64,000 nucleotides of DNA, taken from positions 1,426,001-1,490,000 of the forward strand of contig JAMBOW010000001.1 of the NCBI GenBank assembly GCA_023715865.1, given 5' to 3'. This DNA comes from Neobacillus mesonae (GTDB taxonomy: Bacteria; Bacillota; Bacilli; Paenibacillales; Paenibacillaceae). Below the pieces are notes generated by a model. It was given only the letters and a program-made list of their open reading frames with translations. It had not been told where the DNA came from and did not search any database. Below are positions 8,911-17,595 of this stretch, piece by piece. Numbering within the stretch: position 1 is the first letter of the stretch; each line of letters starts with the position of its first letter. The translations under genes and the position numbers were made by a program.

Positions 8911-8932
8911 TATACCTTAGAGCATATGGCTA

Positions 8933-9382
8933 TTACTTCAATCGAAAAGATGCCGTACTCAAAGCCACAAGTTCGCCTCTAGAATCTGAAATTCTCGACT
9001 CTGCAGTAATAGATCGACCGGTTTCATGAACGATTCTACCCATGACGATGAGACGCTCTTGTTTGGCTGGCATGACAAAATGTACATTCAGATTGCTGGT
9101 GACGCTTGAACGATCAGGATACTTCAGCATCACTGCGACTCCCATCGTGTTGTCCATTAGTGATGAAAGGACGCCGCCGTGAACAATGCCGATCAGATTC
9201 AGATGATGTGGAAGGGGATCCAGTGATACGATAACTTCCTCACTCCCCGCTTTCTCCAGCTTACAGCCAAGATATCCCCAAAATGTTGGCTCCGCCGCTT
9301 TGGTTATTGCGGCTATATAAGCTGCTCGTTTGTCATCGTCCTGGCCATGTGCTTCCCCATGCTCCCTCTCCGTTATATCCAC
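8933..9382 (-). CDS. PaaI-family hotdog thioesterase
   Basis: The 149-residue single hotdog-fold protein carries the family signature HGGVLSSLMDNTMGVAV around residues 60-76, with the conserved HGG and D. PaaI-type enzymes hydrolyse acyl-CoA thioesters in the cytoplasm. The start is taken as GTG at 9382, eight bases after AGGGAGG. A TTG two codons earlier is too close to that site. It lies 37 bp downstream of lcfA on the same strand, so it is probably the last gene of the beta-oxidation transcript, where it could recycle CoA from stalled acyl-CoA. Substrate is not deducible. Confidence 0.8.
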   Translation of the reverse strand: MDITEREHGEAHGQDDDKRAAYIAAITKAAEPTFWGYLGCKLEKAGSEEVIVSLDPLPHHLNLIGIVHGGVLSSLMDNTMGVAVMLKYPDRSSVTSNLNVHFVMPAKQERLIVMGRIVHETGRSITAESRISDSRGELVALSTASFRLK

Positions 9383-9419
9383 GCGCAATCCCTCCCTTCA
9401 GAGCATAAGTAAGAATCCA

Positions 9420-11096
9420 TTATGCAGTTGGCTGCTCCTCTTCCTCCTCGAGCAGTTTGCGGCGAAGCACCTTGCCGATCATCGTTTTAGGAAGAGATTC
9501 TCTAAACACATATTGCTTCGGTACCTTGTAGGCCGCAAGCTGGCTTCGGCAAAATTGTTCAAGAGAATCGGGGTCCGGCTTTTCCCCATCCTTCAGAACG
9601 ATAAATGCTTTTACCGTCTCTCCCCGATATCTGTCCTTAATTCCAACTACAACGGCTTCTTTGACAGAAGGATGCTCATAAAGCACTTCTTCAATTTCGC
9701 GGGGATAGATATTGTATCCGCTTGCAATAATCATGTCTTTCTTACGATCAATGATTTTAAAATATCCCTCTTCATCCATTGTCGCCATATCACCTGTAAA
9801 CAACCAGCCGTTCCGGATCGTATCAAAGGTCTCTTCAGGTCGTCCCCAGTAGCCCTTCATCACTTGAGGACCTTTGACAATCAGCTCGCCAGGCTCGCCA
9901 ATCGGCATCTCTTCTCCTGTTTCCGGATGCACAACCTTTGCCTCGGTATCTGGAAACGGCATTCCGATTGTTCCGATTTTGCGCCTGCCCCATATCGGAT
10001 TCGCATGCGTTACCGGTGCAGCCTCCGTAAGACCATACCCTTCAATTAACCTTCCTTTGGTCATTTCTTCAAACGTATCCTGAACCTCTACCGGCAGTGC
10101 AGCCGAACCGCTGATACAGGCATTGATTGAAGACAAATCATATTTCTTGATTTGAGGATGATTGATTAATGCGATATACATGGTTGGAGCTCCTGGAAAA
10201 AGTGTCGGTTTCTTATTACGGATTAAATTCAGGATCATCTTCACTTCAAACTTAGGCACCAAAATCATCAGTCCGGCTTTATGAACAGCTTGATTCAGCA
10301 CGCAGGTGAGCCCGAACACATGAAAGCAGGGTAATGCCGCCAAATACCGTTCCTTTCCATCTTCAGCCTTATGACACCAATGGGCAGACTGAATGCTGTT
10401 GGCGATTAAATTCATATGTGTCAGCATTACCCCTTTGGGTGTGCCTGTCGTTCCGCCTGTATATTGCAGCAGCGCGAGATCCTCTTCTGCTTGAACCTTC
10501 TCGCATATGGGATCTGATACAGCACAGTCAATTCGTTTCTTAAAAGAGTGCACGGTGCTGCTATAAGGAATGACGGGTAATGGCCCTTCTTTTTTCGCTT
10601 TGACCGGGTACAGCCATTTCTTTATCAGTGGTAAATAATCAGGAATGGTCGTAACCAGCGTGTGCTCAATGTCTGTTTCCAGAACGACTTTTTCCACCTT
10701 AGCGTAAAATATATCGAGAGTAATCATTACTTTGGCACCTGAATCCTTCATCTGATACGCAAGCTCGCGTTCCATATACAGTGGATTTGTCATAACGGCA
10801 ACTCCGCCGATCAGTAGGGTCCCATAGTAAGAAATCACGACTTGAGGACAGTTGGGCAGCATGATAGCTACCCTATCCCCTTTTCTCACACCTAAACTGC
10901 GAAGCACATTCGCCATCCGGTATGACAGATCAAGCAGTTTTTTGAAGCTAATCGTTTTGCCCATAAAATGTATTGCCGGCCGGTTCGGATACTTCTGTGC
11001 AGACGTGACGAGAAATAACGCCAAATTCTGTTTCGGATACTCATAAGCGGGGGCCACTTCAGTCGGGTAAAACGGCAGCCAGGGCTTTGCATTCAT
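9420..11096 (-). CDS. lcfA: Long-chain fatty-acid-CoA ligase
   Basis: The 558-residue protein is a full-length acyl-adenylating enzyme of the FadD/LcfA type. It activates fatty acids to acyl-CoA with ATP, the first step of beta-oxidation. Visible motifs are the P-loop YTGGTTGTPKG, GYGLTEAAP, the hinge WLFTGDMATMDEEGYFKIIDRKKD, and the C-terminal catalytic lysine region PKTMIGKVLRR. The start is ATG at 11096 (MNAKPWLPF), with AAAGGA nine bases upstream. Longer in-frame extensions lack a binding site. It lies 103 bp after fadE on the same strand. In B. subtilis lcfA is transcribed with fadR-fadB-etfBA, so gene order differs here. Confidence 0.9.
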   Translation of the reverse strand: MNAKPWLPFYPTEVAPAYEYPKQNLALFLVTSAQKYPNRPAIHFMGKTISFKKLLDLSYRMANVLRSLGVRKGDRVAIMLPNCPQVVISYYGTLLIGGVAVMTNPLYMERELAYQMKDSGAKVMITLDIFYAKVEKVVLETDIEHTLVTTIPDYLPLIKKWLYPVKAKKEGPLPVIPYSSTVHSFKKRIDCAVSDPICEKVQAEEDLALLQYTGGTTGTPKGVMLTHMNLIANSIQSAHWCHKAEDGKERYLAALPCFHVFGLTCVLNQAVHKAGLMILVPKFEVKMILNLIRNKKPTLFPGAPTMYIALINHPQIKKYDLSSINACISGSAALPVEVQDTFEEMTKGRLIEGYGLTEAAPVTHANPIWGRRKIGTIGMPFPDTEAKVVHPETGEEMPIGEPGELIVKGPQVMKGYWGRPEETFDTIRNGWLFTGDMATMDEEGYFKIIDRKKDMIIASGYNIYPREIEEVLYEHPSVKEAVVVGIKDRYRGETVKAFIVLKDGEKPDPDSLEQFCRSQLAAYKVPKQYVFRESLPKTMIGKVLRRKLLEEEEEQPTA

Positions 11097-11199
11097 GAAA
11101 ATCATCCTTTCATTGTTGAGAATGCTTCCTGCTGACCTACTCCTTATCCAAAACATCTATGTTCAACAAAATGTAGAACTCCTAAGAACAAAGCTGATC

Positions 11200-12990
11200 T
11201 TAGATTGTATATCGCTCGTTATCAACGACGCGGGCTGCAATACTGCGCTTTAGCTTCGTGATGTTGACCGGTGTATTTCTTGATAACTTCTTCAGAACAG
11301 ATAATTGCATGCGCAGCATATCACCTGATTCCACTGAGGTCAGCAGCTCTTTTGCCAGTGATTCTATTCGCAGGAATACCTCGTAAGCAAACACTTGGGT
11401 CATCTCGATCATATTTGCCGCTTTCGCTTCCGAAGTTCTTGCGATTTGCTTCTGTGTACGGGCAAGCACGCTTTCCAAGGCAAAAATATCAATCATCATA
11501 TCAGCGAGATTGGCGAGCACCTCCTGCTCTTTCTCCAGCTTCGTTCCATATTTCTGAACGGCGAGACCTCCTGTGAGAAGGAATATTTTTTTGCTCATTT
11601 CGAGGAAATGCTCCTCCTGCTCCAGAAGTCCTTCAAAGGTTTGATTCGGCACCAGCTGCAGGATCTCGTTTTGCAGTCCTTGCGCTTTTTGCAGAAGAGC
11701 CAGCTCGCCTTTAAGTGCCTTTTTAACCAACGTTCCTGGGATAAGCAGCCGATTGATCTCGTTTGTACCTTCGAATATCCGATTAATCCGAGAGTCGCGA
11801 TAAAGCCGCTCAATCTTATACTCTTGAATGTATCCATAGCCTCCATGGATCTGCACACCTTCATCAACGATGGCATCCAAATTCTCGGAGGAGAACACCT
11901 TGTTTATCGAGCATTCGATAGCATAATCTGCAATGGCTCCTGCTGTGAGTGTTCCAGCATCGGCTGCATTATAATCGATATCCTGTAAAGCCTCATCCAG
12001 AAGTCCTGCAGTTCTGTAAACCATGCTTTCTAAGGCAAATGTACGAATATTCATTTCTGCCAGCTTCTTACGGATCAGTGGAAAACTTGAGATCGGCGTT
12101 TCGAATTGTTTACGTGTGTTTGCGTACTTGGAGCTGAGCTCGACTGCCTCCTTTGCAGCTCCGACTGTGCCGGCAGCCAGCTTATAACGGCCAATATTCA
12201 AAATATTGAACGCAATTCGATGCCCTTTGCCTATTTCCCCCAGCAAGTTCTCCCTCGGTACTTTTACATCTTCAAAATACAGCGGCCTCGTCGACGACCC
12301 TTTAATTCCCATCTTCTTCTCTTCCGGTCCAAGCGTGAAGCCTTCCATTTCTTTCTCAACGATAAAGGCCGTAAAATGCTCCCCGTCAATCTTGGCATAT
12401 ACAATAAATATGTCCGCGAAGCCAGCATTTGTAATGTATAGCTTTGACCCATTTAAGATGTAATGCTCGCCGTCTTCAGACATAACTGCCGTTGTTTTGG
12501 CGCTCATTGCATCGGAACCGGATGTGGGTTCCGTCAAGCAGTAGGCAGCAATTTTAGCTCCTGAGGCGAGGTCCGGCAAATATTTTTCTTTTTGCTCCCG
12601 TGTGCCGAAGAACACGATTGGCAAAGTACCAATCCCTACGTGGGCTCCAAAGGAAAGCGCAAAGGATGATCCTTTAGCGAGCGATTCGCTGATGATGGAT
12701 GAACTGACTTTATCTAGTCCAATCCCTCCAAACTCTTCCGGCACGTCTGCTCCGAGCAGCCCGAGATCTCCTGCTTTGCGAAGCAGCTCCACGGTAAGCT
12801 CATAATTCAGCTTCTCGATTTCTTCGTCTCGCGTCACCACTTCACCGTCTATAAAATCACGCACGGTTTCTGCAATCATTCGGTGCTCTTCGGTAAAATC
12901 CTCAGGAGTTAATACTCGGTTCTGGTCCACCTGATCAATGACAAAGCTTCCGCCTACAATTTTCGGTTCTTTTGTTTGGTTGTCGCTCAT
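11200..12990 (-). CDS. fadE: Acyl-CoA dehydrogenase
   Basis: The 596-residue flavoenzyme oxidises acyl-CoA to trans-2-enoyl-CoA and passes electrons to the electron-transfer flavoprotein. It shows the acyl-CoA dehydrogenase motifs CLTEPTSGSDA and the IHGGYGYIQEYKIERLYRD to FEGTNEINR segment. The roughly 180-residue C-terminal extension is typical of the FadE/VLCAD-like class (B. subtilis YusJ). The start is ATG at 12990 (MSDNQTKEP) with GAAAGGAG upstream. The in-frame extension upstream of it is repeat-derived and was rejected. In B. subtilis it belongs to fadNAE. Here the 865-bp repeat region separates it from fadA, so it may depend on read-through or on its own promoter. Confidence 0.9.
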   Translation of the reverse strand: MSDNQTKEPKIVGGSFVIDQVDQNRVLTPEDFTEEHRMIAETVRDFIDGEVVTRDEEIEKLNYELTVELLRKAGDLGLLGADVPEEFGGIGLDKVSSSIISESLAKGSSFALSFGAHVGIGTLPIVFFGTREQKEKYLPDLASGAKIAAYCLTEPTSGSDAMSAKTTAVMSEDGEHYILNGSKLYITNAGFADIFIVYAKIDGEHFTAFIVEKEMEGFTLGPEEKKMGIKGSSTRPLYFEDVKVPRENLLGEIGKGHRIAFNILNIGRYKLAAGTVGAAKEAVELSSKYANTRKQFETPISSFPLIRKKLAEMNIRTFALESMVYRTAGLLDEALQDIDYNAADAGTLTAGAIADYAIECSINKVFSSENLDAIVDEGVQIHGGYGYIQEYKIERLYRDSRINRIFEGTNEINRLLIPGTLVKKALKGELALLQKAQGLQNEILQLVPNQTFEGLLEQEEHFLEMSKKIFLLTGGLAVQKYGTKLEKEQEVLANLADMMIDIFALESVLARTQKQIARTSEAKAANMIEMTQVFAYEVFLRIESLAKELLTSVESGDMLRMQLSVLKKLSRNTPVNITKLKRSIAARVVDNERYTI

Positions 12991-13084
12991 GAAACAGGGC
13001 TCCTTTCGGGGGATGGTGGTTGTGCATGGTAATTGGGTTTGGCGTTGTTGATGCTGCTTGTGGTGCTGCGATGGAAAATCGTTT

Positions 13085-13235
13085 GGTGCAGCTCGTGGCG
13101 CTACAATGGCGAATCGTCTTCCGAGCGTCAATTGCCCTTGGATTCCTTTCATTCTCCTACTCATCAGGTGGAATCCAAGGACAAAAACGCACGCTTCGCT
13201 TCTTCAGACGATTTCGCCATCTCCGCTTGTGGCTG
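13085..13235 (+). repeat. 151-bp repeat, copy 1
   Basis: It runs from GGTGCAGCTCGTGG to CGCTTGTGGCTG. It contains an internal perfect 11-bp inverted repeat, CCTTGGATTCC and GGAATCCAAGG, with a 22-base loop. In RNA this would form a stable hairpin. Confidence 0.85.
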
Positions 13236-13355
13236 AACTTTAATTTAGATCTACATTCCCTGCACAACCTTGGGTTTGTGCGGGGGCTCCCTTCCATATT
13301 TCATACTTGGAAGGTCGCACCAGGGCAGTTTGTGGTGCTCCGATGCCGAATCGTT

Positions 13356-13506
13356 GGTGCAGCCTGTGGCGCTTCAATGGCGAATCGTCTTCCGAGCGTC
13401 AATTGCCCTTGGATTCCTTTCAATCTCCTGCTCATCAGGTGGAATCCAAGGACAAAAACACACGCTTCGCTTCTTCAGACGATTTCGCCCTCTCCGCTTG
13501 TGGCTG
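13356..13506 (+). repeat. 151-bp repeat, copy 2
   Basis: It is the same length as copy 1, with only scattered substitutions. The internal CCTTGGATTCC/GGAATCCAAGG inverted repeat is unchanged. Confidence 0.85.
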
Positions 13507-13670
13507 CACTTCAATATTGATCTACATTCCCTGCACAACCTAGGGGTTGTGAGGGAGCTCCCTTCCTTCTTTCATTTTTGGAAGGTCGCTTAGAATTGAC
13601 CAGAGCAGCTTGTTGTGCTTCGATGCCAAATCGTTGGTGCAGCTCGTGGTGCTTCGAATGCCGAATCGTT

Positions 13671-13821
13671 GGTGCAGCCCGTGGCGCTTCAATGGCGAAT
13701 CGTCTTCCGAGCGTCAATTGCCCTTGGATTCCTTTCAATCTCCTACTCATCAGGTGGAATCCAAGGTCAAAAACGCACGCTTCGCTTCTTCAGACGATTT
13801 CGCCCTCTCCGCTTGTGGCTG
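13671..13821 (+). repeat. 151-bp repeat, copy 3
   Basis: It is the same length as copies 1 and 2, and the hairpin arms are preserved. It ends 35 bp before the fadA stop codon. A partial extra copy of its first part lies at about 13621-13670. Confidence 0.85.
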
Positions 13822-13855
13822 CATCCCAGAGGTACAAACTGATAGCTAACCTAGG

Positions 13856-15061
13856 CTAAGCCAACGCTTCTTTGGCTGACTGCGCATGTACCTCGAACAC
13901 ACCAGCTGCACCCATACCTCCGCCGATGCACATGCTCACCACCCCATATCCTCCGCCCCGGCGGGCAAGCTCGGAAACAAGGCTTACTGTGAGCTTAGCT
14001 CCTGTACATCCCAGCGGATGACCGAGAGCTATCGCACCACCATTTACGTTCACCTTCCCCTCGTCAATATTCAGCGCCCGGATAATGTGCAGACATTGTG
14101 AGGCAAAGGCTTCATTAATTTCAAACAGATCCACTTGATCGAGCTGAATGCCTGCCATTTTGAGCGCCTTCGGGATGGCTTCTACCGGTCCTACACCCAT
14201 GACCTCCGGTTCTACTCCTACCAAGGCAAACGAGCGAAAGGTTGCCAGCGGCACAAGACCCAGCTCCTCTGCCTTCTCCCTGCTCATCACAGCGACTGCC
14301 GCCGCGCCATCACTAGTCTGAGAGGTGTTACCAGCGGTAACCGTGCCTTTAATAGCAAAGGCAGGCTTCAAACGAGCCAATCCCTCTACGGAGGTGTCCG
14401 GTCTAACCCCCTCATCCGTGTCAAAAGTATACTGACTGTTTCGTATGCGTCCGTTGCCATCAATTACAGTCTGTGTAACTTCAATCGGGACGATTTCATC
14501 CTTAAAACGGCCTGCTGCTACAGCCGCCTGTGCCTTCCGATGACTGCTCACGGCAAAAGCGTCCTGCGCCTCCCGGTTCACTCCGAATCTACGAGCCACT
14601 TCTTCTGCCGTATGCCCCATCCCCATGTACACTTCAGGCATCTCTTCTACGATTCGGTAATGCGGAGCCGGCTTGAAACCGGTCATCGGTACATGACTCA
14701 TGCTTTCCACTCCGCCCGCGACGATGACATCCGCATTACCTAGCATTATGCGTTCTGCCGCAAACGCGATAGCTTGCAACCCCGAGGAGCAGAAGCGGTT
14801 GACCGTAAGCGCTGGGACCGTAACGGGGTAACCAGCGTACAAGGAGATAATGCGTGCAACATTTAGTCCCTGCTCTCCTTCGGGCATGGCACATCCTAAA
14901 ATAACATCCTCAACATCTTCCTTTTTTAGGCCAGGTGCACGTTCAATAACTGCTTCCAGCACTGCTTTGCCCAAATCCTCCACGCGCGTATCTGCAAGGC
15001 TTCCTTTTTTTGATTTTCCGACAGCGGTTCGGGCCAGTGATACAATGACGGCTTCTCTCAT
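13856..15061 (-). CDS. fadA: Acetyl-CoA C-acyltransferase (3-ketoacyl-CoA thiolase)
   Basis: The 401-residue thiolase catalyses the last beta-oxidation step, cleaving 3-ketoacyl-CoA with CoA to give acetyl-CoA. Catalytic residues are visible: nucleophile C91 ([12 protein letters not shown]), histidine in [15 protein letters not shown], and the second cysteine in [15 protein letters not shown]. Length is normal for the family. GAGGTGAT precedes the ATG by four to five bases. It follows fadN with a 98-bp gap on the same strand, matching the B. subtilis order fadN-fadA-fadE, and partners FadN in the trifunctional pathway. Confidence 0.92.
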   Translation of the reverse strand: MREAVIVSLARTAVGKSKKGSLADTRVEDLGKAVLEAVIERAPGLKKEDVEDVILGCAMPEGEQGLNVARIISLYAGYPVTVPALTVNRFCSSGLQAIAFAAERIMLGNADVIVAGGVESMSHVPMTGFKPAPHYRIVEEMPEVYMGMGHTAEEVARRFGVNREAQDAFAVSSHRKAQAAVAAGRFKDEIVPIEVTQTVIDGNGRIRNSQYTFDTDEGVRPDTSVEGLARLKPAFAIKGTVTAGNTSQTSDGAAAVAVMSREKAEELGLVPLATFRSFALVGVEPEVMGVGPVEAIPKALKMAGIQLDQVDLFEINEAFASQCLHIIRALNIDEGKVNVNGGAIALGHPLGCTGAKLTVSLVSELARRGGGYGVVSMCIGGGMGAAGVFEVHAQSAKEALA

Positions 15062-15159
15062 TCAGATCACCTCATCCTTTTGTGGAATAAGACATTTTAC
15101 GTTTGCAAACCATGTATCTCATGTATGAACACACTCAGCATAACAATGTACAAGGAATG

Positions 15160-17595
15160 CTAGTTACGGAGCGGCTTTCCTTTTGCGAGCATATGCTGCA
15201 TACGCTGCTGTGTCTTTGCCTCGCCCAATAAGCTCAGGAAGGCTTCCCGCTCAAGATCCAGCAGGTACTGCTCGCTGACCACTGTACCAGCAGGTATATC
15301 TCCGCCAGCAAGAATATGAGCAAGCTTCTTTGCAATCAGGTAATCATGCTCGCTGATATAACCGCTGTTCTTCATGCCGAGCGCTCCCATCTGCAGCACG
15401 GCGCGTCCGTCCCTTCCGACCACTCGGGCAGAGCCTTTCAGCTCAGGCGCATAACCTTCGCGATCCATTTCCAGCACTGCCTGCTTCGCTTCGTAGATGC
15501 GATAGTCCTGATTCATGACGACACGATCCTTGGAGCGTCCGTATCCCATCTGGAGAGCTTCATATCCGCTGGTCGAAGTTTTGGCCAGAGCAATCATTTC
15601 AAAAATACGGTTAATCTCCGGCTGCAGGTCCGAATCCTTATCTGGAAAACGTTCGCTTGTCATTCTCACAAGCTCTTTGCATCCACCTCCTGCAGGAATG
15701 AGCCCCACCCCTGTCTCAACAAGACCGAAATACGTCTCTGCGGAGAAAATGATCCGGTCTGCTGGAAGGCAGGCCTCAACTCCTCCCCCAAGCGTCATCC
15801 GATGGGGAGCCGCAGCCACAGGTTTACCCAGGCTTTTAAGCTTCATCATGCTTCCTTGGAACAGCCGAATGATATCATCCACCTCATCCCAATCCCCGCT
15901 TTGAGCTTCCATCAGCATGAGCATCAAATTAGCGCCAACGCAGAAGTTTCTCCCTTCATTTGCGAGGACAAGGCCTCTGTAGTTTGCTTCGACCTCATCA
16001 GCAGCCTGTTGAATCATGACAAGGATGTCGGCTCCAATGGCATTGTTTGGAGATGTGAATTCAAGAAGGGCCACATCATCCCCAATATCAATCAGATTCG
16101 CTCCGGAATTCCCACGAATAATTCGATTCTGTGATTTCAAGGATTGTAGTGAGATCACTTCCGGCTTGATTTCAATGGACTTATATTCACCTTTGAAATA
16201 ATGAAAACATGCTCCTTCCTTCTGCTGGTAAAAGGTTTTGTTGCCCGCAGCAATCCATTCCTTCACCCAGACCGGTACCACCAATCCCTCTGATTCCATA
16301 CGCTGAACAGATTCTGGAAGACCGATTAAGTCCCAAGTTTCAAACGGACCATACTCCCAGTTGAAGCCCCATTTCATCGCATCATCCATATCCTCAATTG
16401 AATCTGCTATCTCTCCCAGCTTCTCCGCCGAATAGATCAGCACCTTACTGAGCACAGTCCAGGCAAGATCGGAGTAACGATCCTTGGTTCCTAAAAATGC
16501 CTTGATTTTCTTTTTGGCCCCTTTGACCGCTTTAGCTGCTTCTATGGAGGCCGAACTGATTTTCGCGCTTTGACTATATTCCATTTTTGCAAGATTCAAA
16601 GATAAAATTTGACTTCCGTGGTCTCCTTTCACTTTTTTGTAAAAGCCCTGCCCCCCTTTCTCTCCAATCCAGCCCCTTTCTACTAAAGCTAAGAGTGCTT
16701 CAGGCGCCTTAAATACTTCTTTCTCCGGTCCATCCGGTAAAGATTCATAAACGTTATTGGCAACATGGACGAAAGTATCAATGCCGACCAGATCCAAAGT
16801 ACGGAAGGTTGCGCTCTTGGGTCTACCCAGCACAGGGCCGGTGGCCGCGTCAACTTCTTCCACCGTATAACCGCTGCGGAACATTTCTTGTAATGTAACA
16901 AGAAGCCCATAAGTTCCGATACGATTTGATATGAAGTTTGGCGTATCCTTCGCGATAACGACGCCTTTGCCAAGCCTTTTTTCGCAGAACGCTTTCATGA
17001 ACGCTGTAATTTCCGGATCCGTATCATACCCCGGTATAATTTCAAGTAGTTTCATATGACGCGGCGGATTAAAAAAGTGCGTGCCAAGAAAATGGCTCCG
17101 AAACTCCTCGCTGCAATCCTCTGCCATATCATTTATGGAAATACCGGAAGTGTTGGTGCTGACAATAGTTCCTTCCTTTCGTACAGATTCAATACGCTTT
17201 AATATCGATTTTTTGATGTCCAGCCTTTCGGTAACCACTTCAATGATCCAATCCACGTCTTTTAGCAAGTGAAGATGATCCTCTATGTTGCCCGCTTTGA
17301 TTCTATCCACAAAATGAACCGAATACAGCGGAGCTGTACTTGACTTCGGAAGTGAAGCAACTGCTTTGGACGCAAACCGGTTGCGCACCTTTGGATGCTC
17401 TAAAGTCAGACCGGCTTTTTCCTCCTCCGGAGAAAGATCCTTCGGGACAACATCAAGCAGCAGACACGGTATGCCTGCATTAGCAAGATGTGCGGCTATT
17501 CCTGAGCCCATGACACCGGAACCAATGACGGCAGCTTTTGAAATCGACCTTTTGGCAGAAGCATTGGCTGCATTAAGCGATAATGTCTTGTTCAC
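15160..17595 (-). CDS. fadN: 3-Hydroxyacyl-CoA dehydrogenase / enoyl-CoA hydratase
   Basis: The 811-residue bifunctional enzyme hydrates enoyl-CoA and oxidises the 3-hydroxyacyl-CoA with NAD. The order is dehydrogenase first, with a Rossmann GSGVMGSGIAAHLANAG at about 25-40 and the HFFNPPRHMKLLEI segment. A hydratase/isomerase domain follows at about 500-720, with NEGRNFCVGANL and MTLGGGVEACL. This order matches B. subtilis FadN and not E. coli FadB. The start is GTG, overlapping the fadF stop as GTGA, with AGGAGGT upstream. The overlap suggests translational coupling to fadF. Confidence 0.92.
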   Translation of the reverse strand: MNKTLSLNAANASAKRSISKAAVIGSGVMGSGIAAHLANAGIPCLLLDVVPKDLSPEEEKAGLTLEHPKVRNRFASKAVASLPKSSTAPLYSVHFVDRIKAGNIEDHLHLLKDVDWIIEVVTERLDIKKSILKRIESVRKEGTIVSTNTSGISINDMAEDCSEEFRSHFLGTHFFNPPRHMKLLEIIPGYDTDPEITAFMKAFCEKRLGKGVVIAKDTPNFISNRIGTYGLLVTLQEMFRSGYTVEEVDAATGPVLGRPKSATFRTLDLVGIDTFVHVANNVYESLPDGPEKEVFKAPEALLALVERGWIGEKGGQGFYKKVKGDHGSQILSLNLAKMEYSQSAKISSASIEAAKAVKGAKKKIKAFLGTKDRYSDLAWTVLSKVLIYSAEKLGEIADSIEDMDDAMKWGFNWEYGPFETWDLIGLPESVQRMESEGLVVPVWVKEWIAAGNKTFYQQKEGACFHYFKGEYKSIEIKPEVISLQSLKSQNRIIRGNSGANLIDIGDDVALLEFTSPNNAIGADILVMIQQAADEVEANYRGLVLANEGRNFCVGANLMLMLMEAQSGDWDEVDDIIRLFQGSMMKLKSLGKPVAAAPHRMTLGGGVEACLPADRIIFSAETYFGLVETGVGLIPAGGGCKELVRMTSERFPDKDSDLQPEINRIFEMIALAKTSTSGYEALQMGYGRSKDRVVMNQDYRIYEAKQAVLEMDREGYAPELKGSARVVGRDGRAVLQMGALGMKNSGYISEHDYLIAKKLAHILAGGDIPAGTVVSEQYLLDLEREAFLSLLGEAKTQQRMQHMLAKGKPLRN

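Larger units (their letters stand above)
12991..13855. repeat. 865-bp intergenic region with three direct repeats
   Basis: This stretch between fadA and fadE contains no credible gene. It holds three near-identical 151-bp direct repeats plus flanking segments that also recur: GATCTACATTCCCTGCACAACC at 13248 and 13519, and an inverted CCTTCC/GGAAGG-type hairpin after each. The spacing between unit starts is 271 and 315 bp. The larger gap comes from local duplication of the ATGCCGAATCGTTGGTGCAG motif. Several short frames are open across the repeats on both strands, but they match each other only because the DNA repeats. Confidence 0.85.

Noticed and set aside
9330..10049. Rightward frame of 239 residues
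   Set aside because: Antisense to lcfA and the thioesterase, with no family resemblance.
12991..13164. N-terminal extension of fadE (58 residues)
   Set aside because: It is translated from the 151-bp repeat, and a matching peptide arises from another copy near 13511-13750. The ATG at 12990 has a strong ribosome binding site.
13085..13821. CRISPR array
   Set aside because: Units are 151 bp with long irregular gaps and no short repeat-spacer periodicity or cas genes.
13020..13859. Several short rightward and leftward frames across the fad repeats
   Set aside because: They resemble each other only through DNA repetition, lack start signals and overlap in multiple frames.
14135..14743. Rightward frame of 202 residues
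   Set aside because: Antisense shadow of fadA.
15316..16134. Rightward frame of 272 residues
   Set aside because: Antisense to fadN, low-quality composition, no start signal.
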